NCBI RefSeq assembly: GCF_036588685.1
Contig: NC_086374.1
Coordinates: 66,710,457 to 66,774,456 of the forward strand
Direction: 5' to 3'
DNA length: 64,000 nt
From: Mytilus trossulus
Taxonomy: Eukaryota > Mollusca > Bivalvia > Mytilida > Mytilidae
The notes beneath the pieces are model-generated. The model was not told where the DNA came from and did not search any database. It saw only the letters and a list, made by a program, of their open reading frames with translations. Below, piece by piece: positions 36,301 to 49,700 of this stretch (within the stretch, counting starts at the first letter, position 1; each line of letters opens with the position of its first letter). Made by a program: the position numbers and the translations under genes.

Positions 36301-37088
36301 GTCTACAGCAGTTCCTAGAAACAAATAAGGTCGAAAAGATTTTTTGAGGGCCATTAGGGGGTGAGGAAAACATTCGATACGCGTTGAAGACCAGAGGAAA
36401 GAATATAATCACCGGAACGTCTGAACATAATTGAAATAATGACCACACCAAGAACTATTGCGGGAAAATTAAAAAAAAAAAATGGACCACACCAAATATA
36501 AACAGCAGTTACTGTCATTTCCTAGATTAAGATATTTCAATTTTACACGTGAAACTACTAACAAACAAAATGGACAGAATGGACGATTTTCGTTCCTGAT
36601 TGTTTTTTTCTCATTTTTTATAGAAACAGTGATGTTCCTTATCGTATACCTTATCTAAATGTGTTTATATATCACAACTCTTTCCATTTGTCCCTCTCTG
36701 TTGTAACGTTTTGGATTTCATTAAACGTAATCTATGTATAACATTTACTGCTAAATTATTAGGTCAAACATTTCTTTACCAAAAATTACGGTACTTTTAA
36801 CTAAACTTCTTCCATAGATATTTGGTTTGGAACTTTGGCTGTAACCTTAGAATACATTTTTCCAACGGGCTAGCATATCCTAATTTTTACGGTGAATGTT
36901 GTTTTAATATTGAGCCAGTAACTTAAGATCACTTAAGATAGATCCGTGTAAACTTATCGATCTTTTAAATAAACTTATTCTAACAGGTTACCAATTTTGT
37001 TTTTATCTATATACTTAGTGATTTTGTTGTCATTAAACTAAAACCCAACTAAAGGATCATTTACGGTTCTACAATAAGGCCACCCATA
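33333..37088. other. Intergenic stretch after the kelch gene
   Basis: No gene supported. The kelch 3'UTR and AATAAA (33523-33528) come first. Bases about 35040-35110 and 35220-35440 contain phrases ('cttcagtgacgcttcaggcc', 'caccaaatgcgtatttcgct') recognisable from memory as a mussel repeat. Bases 36160-36200 are an ACGA/ACGG tetranucleotide tract, and 36230-36247 a G18 run. Confidence 0.4.
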
Positions 37089-37545
37089 TGGTTACAAGAG
37101 CGCAATTAGTTTACATTTTACCGGCAAGTTTTTACCCCAAGATGGTACTCAGAATAGAATCCTATACGGCTTCTGATTGGTTGATACAGGATTGGAATTA
37201 CATTTAATCGAAAGCTTATCCAATTAGGTTTAAAAATTGCCGAAAATCATATTCACATTTTACGAAGTATAGAAAATATCTTCAATATCTGCACGTCGGA
37301 GCCATTAAAAATATGCCTTTTTCAGTAAGCGAAAAAAGTAGACGAATTTTTTCAACTGCATTTTAGGTCAATTTGAGCCGCATGACCCTATATATTTTTT
37401 TGGTTGTAATGCAACACTGGCATTTCTAGTAACAGGAACTGCCACCCATTTTCCCCTAGTTTGTGTAGTCCTCGAGAAAAAAAATACGGAACACTAGTGG
37501 TATCCTATGGAAAATGCATTACGAATAATTGCGCTCTTGTAACCA
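37089..37545. mobile_element. 457-bp MITE with TA flanks
   Basis: The ends are inverted copies of TGGTTACAAGAGCGCAATTA, flanked by TA at 37087-37088 and 37546-37547. The flank can also be read as ATAT around GGTTAC. No coding capacity. TA flanks fit Tc1/mariner-type insertion, but the superfamily is unproven. Confidence 0.7.
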
Positions 37546-39055
37546 TATAGTTTTGCATCGCACAATATCATTATTTTCTCCGACTGGCGTCTTTATATAC
37601 AATCCATTCGATGTTGGGTTTGTACTGATTGATATTTTTATCTTGCATTCAATGCGTAAACCGTTGTAATATATTTATTATTTCCTCCCATGCCCTTTTC
37701 ATAGCCCAAATAGGTGGATTTTGCTTTAACAATTTGTTTACTCAATGCTTGTCCGTCAAAGAAACCTTTTCTCGTATTTCAAAATTTGTTTCGTACGGAC
37801 ATTTTTGTTTGTTACGTATTTTTTAAATTTAATTCAAACTAACATTGTAATTAAACCCAAGGTGTTATAAAAGTATGCATTGTTCAATCAATACATGAAA
37901 ACAATCAAAACAAACACAAAATTTTGCACGGATCAGTTCACGAGCTCACGCATAAAAAACATTTGTAAAAGAACGGTTTCCATTTAAGATTTTTAAATGC
38001 ATATGACTTTGACTAAGGAAATTCCGAATAAAATCTAAGTTTAATGAAAACTTAAGTGAAGATGTTTTAATCATACGGGCCCTGGAATTAAATCTAATCC
38101 AATAATTAAAAATAAACCACTGAACGAAATAAAAACAAGCAACGATACATTGCATTAACAGATGCCTAGAGTTCGGCAGACTTTAACATGAATTTAAGTT
38201 ATTCCTCTTTGTACCGAAGTACGACTAAATAAAACGAAGTCAATAAAAATATGGACGCAAATTATGATATACTGTAAATAGTGTTAGCAAACTTTGTGTT
38301 AATTATTTGTTGTACTGTTTTCTTACAGTGCCTGTAAATGAAACTGTGGCTTGCTGTTAGCTTGTTTTAAGGCAAAATGTCTGTCCCTTTCAAATACACC
38401 CTCATATTTCAGTGGCAGTTCAAATTGTCTCGGCCATCATCACATGCTTGACCTACCTATATATTGTATTTGTTAATAATTTATTCTCGTCCTGAATAAA
38501 TGAAGTATTTGCCACTGGACTTTATGCAATCAGCAATTAATCAATCAATGTATATGGAGTATACATAAAAAGTAAAATTACAAAAATACTGAACTGCGAG
38601 GAAAATTCAAAAGGAAAGTCCCTAATCAAATGGCAAAATCAACAGCTCAAACATAAAACGAATGGATGACAACTGTCATAATCCTGACTTGGTACAGGCA
38701 TTTTGCTATGTAGAAAATGGTGAATTGAACTTAGTTTTATTGCTAGCTGAACCTCTAATTTGTATGTCAGCCGATACGATATACAAGAGCTTGTGTTTCC
38801 TACTATGTTTCTCTTGGTAGAGGTTTGCTGCTTGCAAAGAATCTATCAAACCAAGGGCCTCATTCCCTATGTCTAGACACTATATCAAATGGCGTCATTT
38901 AGGCGTTTCTGCAGAGCGTCATTTATATGAATACGCACTATTCTGTCTAGGCAGTTAAAATGAAGCCGGGAAAGGTTCATTGCAATAAGGTCTGCTGAAT
39001 CAAAATAAACACAGATTTAAAAAAAAAACACACACACACGTAAGGAAATAAACTC
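37546..39055. other. Intergenic stretch
   Basis: Nothing recognisable except bases 38590-38780 ('aaaggaaagtccctaatcaa', 'atcctgacttggtacaggca', 'gtagaaaatggtgaattgaa'), a mussel repeat that recurs at 42610-42800. Confidence 0.45.
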
Positions 39056-39170
39056 ATCATAGATACCAGGACTACATTTAGTATATACGCCAGTCGCGCG
39101 TTTCGTCTACAAAAGACTCATCAGTGACGCTCGAATCCAAAAAAGTTAAAAGGCCAAATAGACCCTTAAT
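39056..39170 (+). repeat. Mussel repeat with GCGCGTTTCGTCTACAAAAG core
   Basis: 'ataccaggactacatttagt', 'cgcgcgtttcgtctacaaaa', 'gactcatcagtgacgctcga' and 'atccaaaaaagttaaaaggc' are phrases I recognise from memory as highly repeated in mussel DNA. A diverged copy lies at 1605-1740. Confidence 0.65.
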
Positions 39171-41744
39171 AGGCACAGGGAAACAGAGGGGATGGGCTAT
39201 GGATAATTTCTTATGGACAAAAGTTTTCACGCAATTCTAAAACACCTTTATAGATTAGAATCCGAGGTACTATGGTCTTATAGATTTTGAACAATTATAT
39301 AAATACTTATTTGTAAAAAAAACAACATCAGTGCTAAAAAGATAGAGAAAGAGTATTTCTAATAGTCTGAAAACTCGCACAGACACATACACATATTGGG
39401 CAGAAAACAATTTTAACAATAAAGTCAAGAATTACATGTACAAACATAGAACAAGCACATATAGTTTGTAGTTGTGGAAGGATACGCAAGCATGAGAAAG
39501 GACTCAAGATTCATTGCACAAAGATTGGCTTTTTAAAGGCACCAATTCTTGAAAGATGCAAAGGACAACCTGATGAGATGAAACACACCAGTGTCCAACA
39601 CCTTTATGTTCAAGAGGAGAAAGTCACGGAAGAAGACAATGATCATGATCAGTTATGAATGAATGTGAATAGTCAAAAGGAAGAATAGAAAAAACAAGGA
39701 AAAGAGGAAGACCAACCAACACCGCAAATTAAGTGACCAACAGCAGCTTGTACTTGAAGAAAGAATGGATAAATTTTGATGAAGAAGCATCAACAGTGTT
39801 ACATTCAGTAGCATTTACAGGAGATATAGACAGAAAGATAAAAGCGATGAATAACGTAATATATGCAATGGGGAAAGACAGGTTTGGAATTGAAGATCAG
39901 AAAAAAGGTAAAAGTTAAGACCATGAAAGAGAACAGAAGAGTAAGTGCAATTGCCTAACTGACAAGAGAACAACGCAACTAAACAAAGTGCTACAAGAAA
40001 ACAGAGGTACATGAACGAGAGGCTTTGATGAACTAAAAGATGTCAACAAGAGAGAATACAAACGATGAGGAGAGCAGAGAACTCAAGAAAGAACATAAGG
40101 GAAAGAGCACGAACAAAATCTCAATTTACATCTACTCCATTTGGCTTTGTAAAGAAACTGCTTGGATATAAAAGATCAGGCCGGTTTGATTGCCCAAGAG
40201 AAGAGGTTGGACATTATCTGAGAAACACTCACAGCGATCCTGACAGAGAAAGAAATCTTAGAGACCAACACAGATTGGTAAGTCCAGATAAGCCAACAGT
40301 AGAGTTTGATATGTTGGAACACAAATGTCATGAGGTGATGTAAACTTTAAAGAAGGAGAGAGCAGCATCAGCACCAGGAACAAACGGTATGAAATACAGA
40401 GTATATAAGAAGAAAATTCTAAAGAGCTGAAACAATATCACTTCTCAACGTTGAGGTTTGTCTGGCAATCTTGGCAAAACAGGTTTCAACATATGCTGGA
40501 GAACAACTATACTGATAACTCAGTTCAAAAAGGTGGAGTACCAGGAGTACAGGGTGCCTCGAACATACAAGCGTATTAACAAAGATTATCCAGAAAGCGA
40601 ACAAGAGAACAAAGGCGATTTGACTTCTTTGCACGTTGTTAGACCTGGCGAACGCAAAAGTATACCACACAAGCTATAAACTTAACTCTAAAGAAAAACC
40701 ACATACCTGGTAAGGTTAGAGAAATGCTTCATAAATCAGCACTATTTCAACAACTTTGTAATGAGGTAAACAGTTGCAGACTACACAAAAGCTTGGCAAA
40801 AGGCTAAACGTTTGCATTGTTACAGGATGCACCATATATGTAGTCCTATTCTCAGCAGCAATGCATCTATACTAGTAAAATCAGCAGAGAACATGAAATG
40901 TCAGTCAGCCACCAACAAGAGGATTCATGGATGACATGACAATAACGGCAATGTCAGTCCTGGAAGGCAAGTGGATGCAACAAGATCTGTGTGAGCTTAT
41001 AGCCGGGGCACGCATGAAGTTCAAGCCTTCAAAGTAGGAGTCTGATATTAAAGAAAGGGAAATTGCAGGACAGAACTTGAACGACAGAGAAAGTATAGAT
41101 GTGATGGTAACACAGGCAGGAAAGTGGATAGACATTATTGACAAGTCTGGTTTACATGGGAAGTACAAGACATGGTGCTATCAGTATGAAATATTACCAA
41201 GAATCACATGGCCTCTGTTGATGTACGAAGTACCTCTTACCAAAGTTAAAATTTTAGAGAGTATGTTCATCAGACACTTACCCAAATGGCTTAAGGTTCC
41301 AAAAAGTTTGAGCAGCATTGGTTTGTACAGTACCAGTTCAAAATTTTTATTTCCACTGTCTTCTATTACAGAGAAGTTATGATGTTATGAGACAGTAACG
41401 ATGACAAGGTGAAAGAAGCAAATGTTGATGTAATGACAGGACAGGAAGGAACTGGTAGGCATAGAGTGCTGTTGAAGATGCAGAGACTCGATTAAGACAT
41501 AGAGATAAGGTGGGTGTGGTAACATCAGGTAGACTACATTCTCAATTTTATTAGTTTTGGTAACATTCAGAAACCATTATGGCAGTCAGCAGATACAAGA
41601 CATAGAAGGGAACTTGTTCAGCAAGAAGTTAGTCGTGAGTAAAAAGAAAATCGCCAAATCGTCAGTATGAAACAACAAGGGCAAATTCACATTGTATATG
41701 AAATGGAAGATGGTAACGTACGTCTGACGTATTGGATTTTTTTT

Positions 41745-42125
41745 AACCTGGTACCTTTTGTTGACTATTCTTCGTTTGTTTCTCTGTCCTATATTTTCTC
41801 TCATTTATTTGTATTGTAGTCCTGTCATGAAATTTTGTCATTTTAGTTTTATAATTAACATTGCCATTAAAGCGGGAGGTTTGGCATGCCACAAAACCAG
41901 GTTCAGCCAACCATTTTTTTTCTTGAAATGTCCTGTAGCAAGTCAGGAAAATGGCCATTGATATATTATAGTTCGTTTCTGTGTGTGTTACATTTAAATG
42001 TTGTGTTTCTGTTGTGTCATAGTTCTCTTATATTTGATGCGTTTCCCTCATTTTCAGTTTGTAACCCGGATTTGTTTTTTCTCTATCGATTTATGAATTT
42101 CGAACAACGGTATACTACTGTTACC
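41745..42125 (-). repeat. Mussel repeat inserted in the LINE relic
   Basis: 'taacccggatttg', 'tcgatttatgaatttcgaac', 'ggtatactactgtt' and 'gttcgtttctgtgtgtgtta' are recognised from memory as a widespread mussel repeat. It interrupts the LINE reading order just before the VYDVLP block. Confidence 0.65.
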
Positions 42126-42609
42126 TTTATTTCCAACTTCGATCAGTATACGACGTACTACCTAAACGCACAAACCTTACAATGTGGAAACTGATTGAAG
42201 TTCTAATAGCTGTATGTTGTACGACAAGCCAGCAAATTTAGAACATGTTTAGTCGTCATGCAGAATAGCTCTAAAGAATTTAAGATATACATGGCGACAT
42301 GACCAAGTCTATAGAGAATAAGCATCAGACTTGGAAACACAGAAGAGGAAGAAGACTAAGATATAGAATGGGCCAAATTTAATCAACTTTATCAAAGGAG
42401 GTGGATAGTCATCCGGAAACACAAATAGTAAAGCCAGTGGTATCCTAGCAAAGCAAATCACTCGGAGATGCAAGCCGACGTTAGGGAAAAGACCACATTC
42501 CCAAGAGAGGTCTTAATAACAACCCTCTGACCAGACATTGCGATGTGGTCCAGAATAACCAGACATGTCATTCTTTTAGAGCTAACAATGCCATGGGTAA
42601 CACGACTGT

Positions 42610-42800
42610 TAAATCACAAAAATACTGAACTCAAAGGAAAATCAATTTGGTAAGTCCATAATCACATGGTTAAATCAAATAACAAAACACATCAAAAACG
42701 AATGGAAAAGAACTGTCATATTCCTGACTTTTTGTACAGGCATTTTCAAATGTAGAAAATGGTGGATTAAACCTGGTTTTATAGCGCTTAATATCCTCTC
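42610..42800 (+). repeat. Mussel repeat, second insertion in the LINE relic
   Basis: 'aaaatactgaactcaaagga', 'acgaatggaaaagaactgtc', 'gtacaggcattttcaaatgt' and 'agaaaatggtggattaaacc' match the copy at 38590-38780 in the same orientation. Confidence 0.7.
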
Positions 42801-43190
42801 ACTTTGTTGACAGTCTCATAAAAAAAGAGAGGAAGTTTGTGAAGTACCAGGCATTGGTAACAGACATCCAATAAAAGAGTTGGAGGACGTGGTATTTTCC
42901 ATTAGAGGTAGGCTGTAGAGGCTTTGTATTGCAATCATTTTGGAGTTCCTTGTGGTCCCTATGACTAACTGAACTAGGAAGAAGAAGCTTGGTTGGAAAA
43001 GTTGTGAGACAGGCAGAGGAAGCTTCTTGTTTGGTATGTAGGAGGAGAGAAGAGCTAGCTTTTTTTCCTGGCTGAGCTTCATACAACTCAGTCTGCGCAC
43101 CCCTAAAGTATCGTTGACAGCGCCGAAACAGTCGAGGAGAGGGGACCAACCTGATGATGGAACCAGTTTATCAGTGGTTTAACCTTTAAA

Positions 43191-46100
43191 ACTTAATGCA
43201 AATTGCTTATAGAATTCCTATACAGTGTAATAACACTCAATTTTGAAATTGTCTTGTGTAAAATTTCTAAGTTTGCATTTAATCTTTGCACGAATATTAA
43301 ATGGTCTGTTAATTTGTAGAAATGAAGAGACAACGAAATAGTATTTGGCAGAGTGAGGACTACAAAGATATCATCAACTAAAATTTTTAAAGATTTATTG
43401 TCGATAATAGTCAAGTTGAATGTGTAAAACAGAGAGAAATCCTCAAATGCATTTTCTTTATTATTTACATTTTCTGTCTTAATATTGATCCCCCCTCTTC
43501 GACCTTTGTTTAGTGTAACTTTTATAAGAACTAAACACTAAAATTTGTTTCAGTCAAAATCATGCCGATGATAGCTGCGAAAGCCGGAAGAGAAATTTAA
43601 CCTTTTTCAACATTTTTTTTTCTCATAAAATATACATCTTAATTGAAGCTTGCCTGTTTTAAAACGCGACCATCTACGAGTCTTTTTTCTTCTTTTTTTT
43701 TTTTACACGAAAACGTGTAATAGAACTTGGCATCTATGTCTGGTAAGATTATAGAAATATTGTCAAGATAGATTTCTATATTCATGCATTTGTAAAACAC
43801 TGATAAGCTTGAGGTAATATTAAAGAACATGATTGATAAGTGTAATTCTCTAGAGCAGGAGAGACCTGTGTGAAATGTTACAAATAATATAAAGAACCAA
43901 GGTTACCTACATTTCTTTAGCAAGCATGTTCGAATTGTTTATGTCTGAGACGGCAAATAATTCTGAATCTTACAGCATCTAGATATCATATAAAATGCAG
44001 TTTTTGCAAAATATAAAATAAAATAAAACGTGAGTAGTCTAGACTAAAACGTGTGTGCAATCTCTATCAGCTGTTTTAACTAGAACCTGCTGGATCAGCA
44101 TATTTAACCAGTAACATGTCATATGAGAAAAAATACGTCAAATATCAAAATTTTAATAGAATTTTATGATAGAATTTTTATAAGAGCAAATGTATTTTAT
44201 ATTTTATGTGTATTCGCATAATTATTTGCATTTGACTACCATGTTTGTCCATTCGGTCATAATTACTTACTTTAAAATTGCTTTTGTGCAATTGAAATAT
44301 TGACTAATTGTCTGTATACTGAAATATAGCAAAAATAACCAATTTCGAAAAAGACATGTAATGCAATCGATTTGAAAAGACCATGTTTTGATTATAGTCT
44401 AATTATGACCTGAAAGATGAACAAGCTTTAGACTATAAAGTGTGTCAAATTCATTGGTCTGCCTTTACCCTGATGCTTAATTTTAATCATAGATGAACAC
44501 TTCTTACGCTCAGATGGCCACATTCCCTACACTTCAACAGTACAGTTGCTATATATGGTTTGGAGATCGATTTAGATAGTTATTACATGTCTGAAACTTT
44601 GCTAAAAGGATTCAAACTCTTTGAAAGGGATATCTTGATTAAAAACAATAAACCCAGGCTAATTGCATAAGTTCTAAAAAAAAAATGCTTTAGCCGTATT
44701 TGATGCGAAAGTGAGCTAAGTATGTTAAATAAGACGTTCTTTCACATGATGAATTTTGCAGGATCTTAAATTTAAGGTGCCCAGAGGATGCTGGGTACAC
44801 TTATATGAGGGTCTTATAATGGTACCCGATATTCCAAAGGTAGACTTTGTAAACAAACAAGTACACAGGGTTCACAGGTGCATGTAGTACCCTTTACGAC
44901 GATATGTAATTCAGTAATGTTGGACTAACATATCCATATGCGCAATTCAAATACTAGCATAGACAGACGGTTTTATATAAGTTTTTCCAAACTTGTTTCC
45001 GAATCCCATATTTGAACTTTATGTTACATTGTAATATTTAACTTGTAATTTCTCATTAGGAGATGAAGTAAACAATGCATATGTTTTTTTTTTTTAAATT
45101 CAAATTACTTTGGTTCGATTTTGTAAAACAAAAAGCAATTAAGCATGAGTAAGCCATCTTGTAAATGGGATACAACCTTTATTAAGAGATGACACAAAGT
45201 CAACACTATATATAAAAGCTCGAGCTCAACACTACCCGGTAAGAAATGTAGTAGGAGAAGGTTTTAATACAGTATAGGCATACAAAATATGTAAAAAGAA
45301 TAGGTTAAAACGTTCAAAGTCACGGCAAAAAAAAAATCAAGTAAAAAAATATTCGGTGCTGTTTTAAAACACACATCACTTTGCTTGGCCTAAGTGAATT
45401 TTCTCACAGACAAAAGGCGTTACACATGTGGGAGTAATCATTCAAAAAAGCTACATGATGTCAGCTTCACAAAGAGACATAAATTAATTTCTTACTATTT
45501 TTTAAGAGGCAATCACTACATTTTATGTACAAACACTCTGCTCGTAAAATAGTGCTGTGTATAGTCTAAATTTATCAGAGGGGTTCAATGCAGGTATTAT
45601 TTGCACGTTACGCGTGCGAGAAGAGAAAAGTAAATGATAACACTCATTTTTTAATAAACGCTTTCCTTTTCTTGGATTGTAAATCAAGTAAAACGTGTTA
45701 ATTCTCATAGCAAGAAACTAATAGTTCTGTAGTTTTGCTGATTTTTTACTATGTTTTCTCTCATTCTCTCTCTCTTGATTATTTTTAGTAAACGCTCGAT
45801 GGTAAACGATCTTCAATGCATAATATTTTTATTTCAGTAAATTTAAGAAGAACTCGGGGAATAGTTTTGTTTATTTGGCCATACAAAATATTTAAAAACA
45901 AATATCAAATTCTTAATCTGATTGTAAATAAATAAAAAAATCAAAAGCACTGAAAATCAAATTTCAAAATCAATACGTCTTTGGTATATTAAATTGTATA
46001 ATAGTCTTTTGTTTGTTGAGTTGGGTTGCTGTCATGTCAACGTGTCGTCTTCGTCCTTTTTTTAAAAATTTATATTCTTAACTGAATTTGCGCCAAAATG

Positions 46101-46647
46101 CCAGAAAAAGTATGTTGTATTAATTAAGTTATCAATTATCTTTATAATAGATCATTGTGTTTGACAGCATTCTTCTTTTCTATGTTGTTGCAATTTTACT
46201 TTCACACACGTCTTCAAAATTCAGCGACCCTTGTATTTTTGGGTCAATAAGCAGGCATTAAAGTTGTAAGAGTATGTCTGATAAATTTGTATATCAAATT
46301 ACGCCTTTACTTTTTTTTGTGCAAGAATAAATCGTCTGCTTCTATGAAAAATTCAACATCTGAGGTCAGCAACTTCACTGCCAACAACCTCATTGATTGG
46401 TTGTTTCTGGAGCAGCAGCATAATTAAAGTTTAGAATGATACCACAGTAGTAAACGCGGCTAAGAGGCTGCTCAACTCGGCTACCATTTTACAGCGGCCT
46501 AGGAATCCTGTGTTCCAATATCCTTTATTGGAGCACGGCTCTTCCTAGTTAAATTGGAGCCGGGGTTCCTGGCTCAGACATTCCTATAGATCTCAATTTT
46601 TCCTATTTCAACCTGAATGAGGTAGAATAGAGGCTATAGACGTTAAA
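43191..46647. other. Intergenic stretch upstream of the collagen gene
   Basis: No coding evidence and no clear repeat. Bases 46440-46647 should include the collagen promoter and leader. No convincing TATA box at the expected position could be assigned. Confidence 0.35.
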
Positions 46648-46726
46648 ATGAAGTTTGGATCAGTTCGATGGAAGAACAGTCTAGCACCAATATTGTTATT
46701 TGTAGTGCTAGTACAATCTCAGGAAG
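46648..46726 (+). CDS. Collagen exon 1 (signal peptide)
   Basis: ATG at 46648-46650 with A at -3. It encodes [11 protein letters not shown], then the hydrophobic [11 protein letters not shown], then QSQE: a clear n-h-c signal peptide with cleavage likely near residue 25. Donor GTATAG, phase 1. The start is supported by the signal peptide and by the phase match to exon 2 across a 6.5 kb intron, but that long distance makes this exon less certain than the others. Confidence 0.75.
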
Positions 46727-49700
46727 GTATAGTGCATTTTTATACTTATATTTTATATACTTTACATGTTTACTATGTATTGAATTCTATTTTCCGTGCA
46801 TGACAGAAACTTGTTTTCGATTGAAGACTGTATACTTGTAATTTAGCCCATGATTTGATTAAGTAATTGTTTGTATTTTCAAAATTTTGCTTGAATACTT
46901 TAAATGAATGCCAAGATACCAAAAGTGCATTAATAGGGTTGTGTTTCCTTCCAGTTAAAATTGCATGTTAAACGGCCGAAGCTTCAATATTGTTCTACAT
47001 TTTGTATGGGTCCGCCACTGTTCAACCTATAATCCCTAAAAATGTTTATCATTCAATGTACTAGTAAAATAATTTGTTGACAAATTTACATACAAAATAA
47101 TTGAAGGTCATTTATTCAAACAAATAGTATTTTGCTTCCCAAGATTTGTAAGAAACAAAAGTAAAAGTAGAAATGTCAACGCCCTTTGATCCGGGCATTA
47201 TACATTGTAAGTTTAAATGCATCTAAAGTGATGTTTAATGCGACTTTAAACTTTTTTGGATCCTCTTTCCAAAGTTTTAATGTCTAGTGTGCGAGATTTG
47301 CCACGTAAACATGTCGATGTGGCAGCCTACAAGACGCGTTCGGCCGCAAGAATCAGCACACGTTATTATCGGTTATCGGTATGGCAGATACAGTAGAGTA
47401 ATCATGATGTGTTCCCGATTGCTATTGGAAATCGATTTTGCTACGGTACGACAAAAATATGAGCTGTGTTCCTGATTGCTATTAAAACAATTGCTTTCGG
47501 TATCGATACGATAGATACAAAAGGATCTGTGCGCGTTATTAAAACAATCGATTTTGCTATCGGTATATGGTAGATACAATTTGTGTTCCCGGATGATATT
47601 AAATCATTGTTTTGGCAATCGTGCACAGCAGATTATTGTCTGCGTTTCCGATTGTCATTTTAACACAAACTGATGATCGTTTTTCGTGTGTAAGATTTGA
47701 ACCTTTTCTACAAAAAAACACCTTTTATATCAAAGCTATGCAAGGAAGAGCAAGATTGCGATCTTAAATCTGCCAAATTGAAATAAATGATTCATATAAA
47801 ATATTTGTTCACAAAAATATCACTGCAGATTTTGGCAATAAAGTGACACTATTTGTATTTGAAAATCTGAAATAGAAAAGACAAGATACGATAGAGCCTA
47901 TTTTGGCCCCCCTATTTTTTCATTTTTCAAATTTTGTTTCGGAAAGCTACTTATTATGTTAAAACATTCCCTGAGGTTTGAAGTTTGTTCGGATGAACTT
48001 CAAAACCACTAATTTTCGCAACTGGGTGAGGTGAGGGGGGTTTACTTTCTGCTATTATTCAAATATGAGGGGGGGGGGGGGCAAGGGGGTCCCAATAACA
48101 GCAAAACAGGAAATTGATTATTTGGCTTATAACAGATAGCAAGGAATTAAAATGGACAATAACAGATAACAGTAAATGAAATATTAAAATAAGTCGGGTC
48201 CTTGAAAAATCTAGTATTTCTTATTACGGGTATAATCCTTTGTAATGAATTCCATTTTCTATGAACATGTTTTTAGTTATGTATCTAGATGTGTATACTT
48301 GGTGTATTCTTGTCCGTCTGTTGTCAACATGTCAGACATTACCTAAAACTCTCTTTAACGAATTTACATAAAACTTTGGGAGATTGTTTAAATCTATTGA
48401 CGTGAGCTCCCTATCGTTTTTTATATATATAAATGTTAAATTTTAAGTTTCTGAGTATTAAATGGGGTTTTATTCAATAAAAATGGTGTTTTTTTTCAGT
48501 TTTCTGATAATATCTGAAAAATCCTTTCACAAATTTGCAAGATATTTTGGTGAATTGTTTATATCTATAGTTGTAAGCGCCCATTCGATTTTTATTAATT
48601 TTCAATTTTATGTTATTCAGTTAAGGGGTTTATTCATTAAAAAAGATGGTATTTTCCAGTTTTCCGACACAAACTCAAAAATGTTTTCAGCAGTTCTCAT
48701 GAAACTTTGATGTATTGTTTATATACACGATATATATTGAATGATTTTTTTATAAATATCTGATATGACATTGAGAAGTTATCGAATATTTCAAAAAGGC
48801 GACGGGCGTATCATGCGCTCATTGCGACGCTGTTTATTTGTTATAAAACACCTTTTTCAGCATTTATTTTTGTACAGTTATATAAACTCACACATGCTTG
48901 TAATTTAAATAGCGTGTAATAAAATTGAGAATATGAGGAATATGTCAAAGAGACAAAAAAGTAATATCTAGTAAAAAATCAAGGGCAGTTATGGTTTCAA
49001 AGTATAGGTCCAATTGACATAATCTTGTGTTTGTTGCTACTAAAAAATGACATAAAAGAGTTTAAATATATATATTCGCATTCTGACTTTTTTAAATGCC
49101 CATTTAATGAGGTGTGTGAATTTTTTTTAATAAGACTACGAGGCAAAGTTGTATATAGGGCAGAAAAATCAAAAGCACCAATAATAAGCATGCAATTTAT
49201 CAAATACTTTGAACCAATTTTATCACTCCAAAAGTAATTTATTCCATTTTTTTTCAAAGGCCTTATTTGAACAATTTTTATCAGGGCTTTGATTGTACCA
49301 AGTCTACTAGTAAGTAGAATACATAGTTTAGTAGGGAACAATGGCTTGAAGGCGAAATAAATCTTTGTTTGTAATGAGTTATGTGCAGCTTCTGAACCCA
49401 GTACATGGCGGACACTTTCATTGTACAATTTATTTGGTTTTGCTTTGAAAAGAGCTGAGTCTATGAACAATATAGTATAAAATTTTAACTGGTTGTAAGG
49501 ACCTAGTCCTTAATTGAGATCCTTATCAGATATTCCTGGCCATATGTTTTCCTTTTTGTCATATTGAGAATTGTTTTAATTTAATATGTTCGTCCGGGAA
49601 ACAAGGAACATTATCCTCATACAAAAAAAAGATAATTCTAAATAAATGTTCAAAAAAAAAATGGAATGTATTACAAAAGATAATCATAAGATATACTGGA

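Larger units (their letters stand above)
39440..43190 (+). pseudogene. Degenerate non-LTR retrotransposon with nested repeats
   Basis: Pieces of one LINE-type polyprotein appear in order across shifting frames. A CSCGRIRKHEKGLKIH zinc-finger-like segment comes first (about 39470). DIDRKIKAMNNVIYAMGKDR follows (39820-39880). RRAENSRKNIRERARTKSQ... and SAPGTNGMKYRVYKK (40065-40410) are next, then a VQKGGVPGVQG-type block (about 40525). The reverse-transcriptase box FMDDMT lies at 40924-40941, followed by KSGLHGKYKTW...LLMYEVPLTKVK (41140-41260) and a VYDVLP block (42140-42170). Many stops and frameshifts show it is dead. It is split by repeats at 41745-42125 and 42610-42800. Confidence 0.8.

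Noticed and set aside
42799-43149. Minus-strand frame of 116 codons
   Set aside because: It lies antisense in the 3' part of the dead LINE and has no similarity I recognise.
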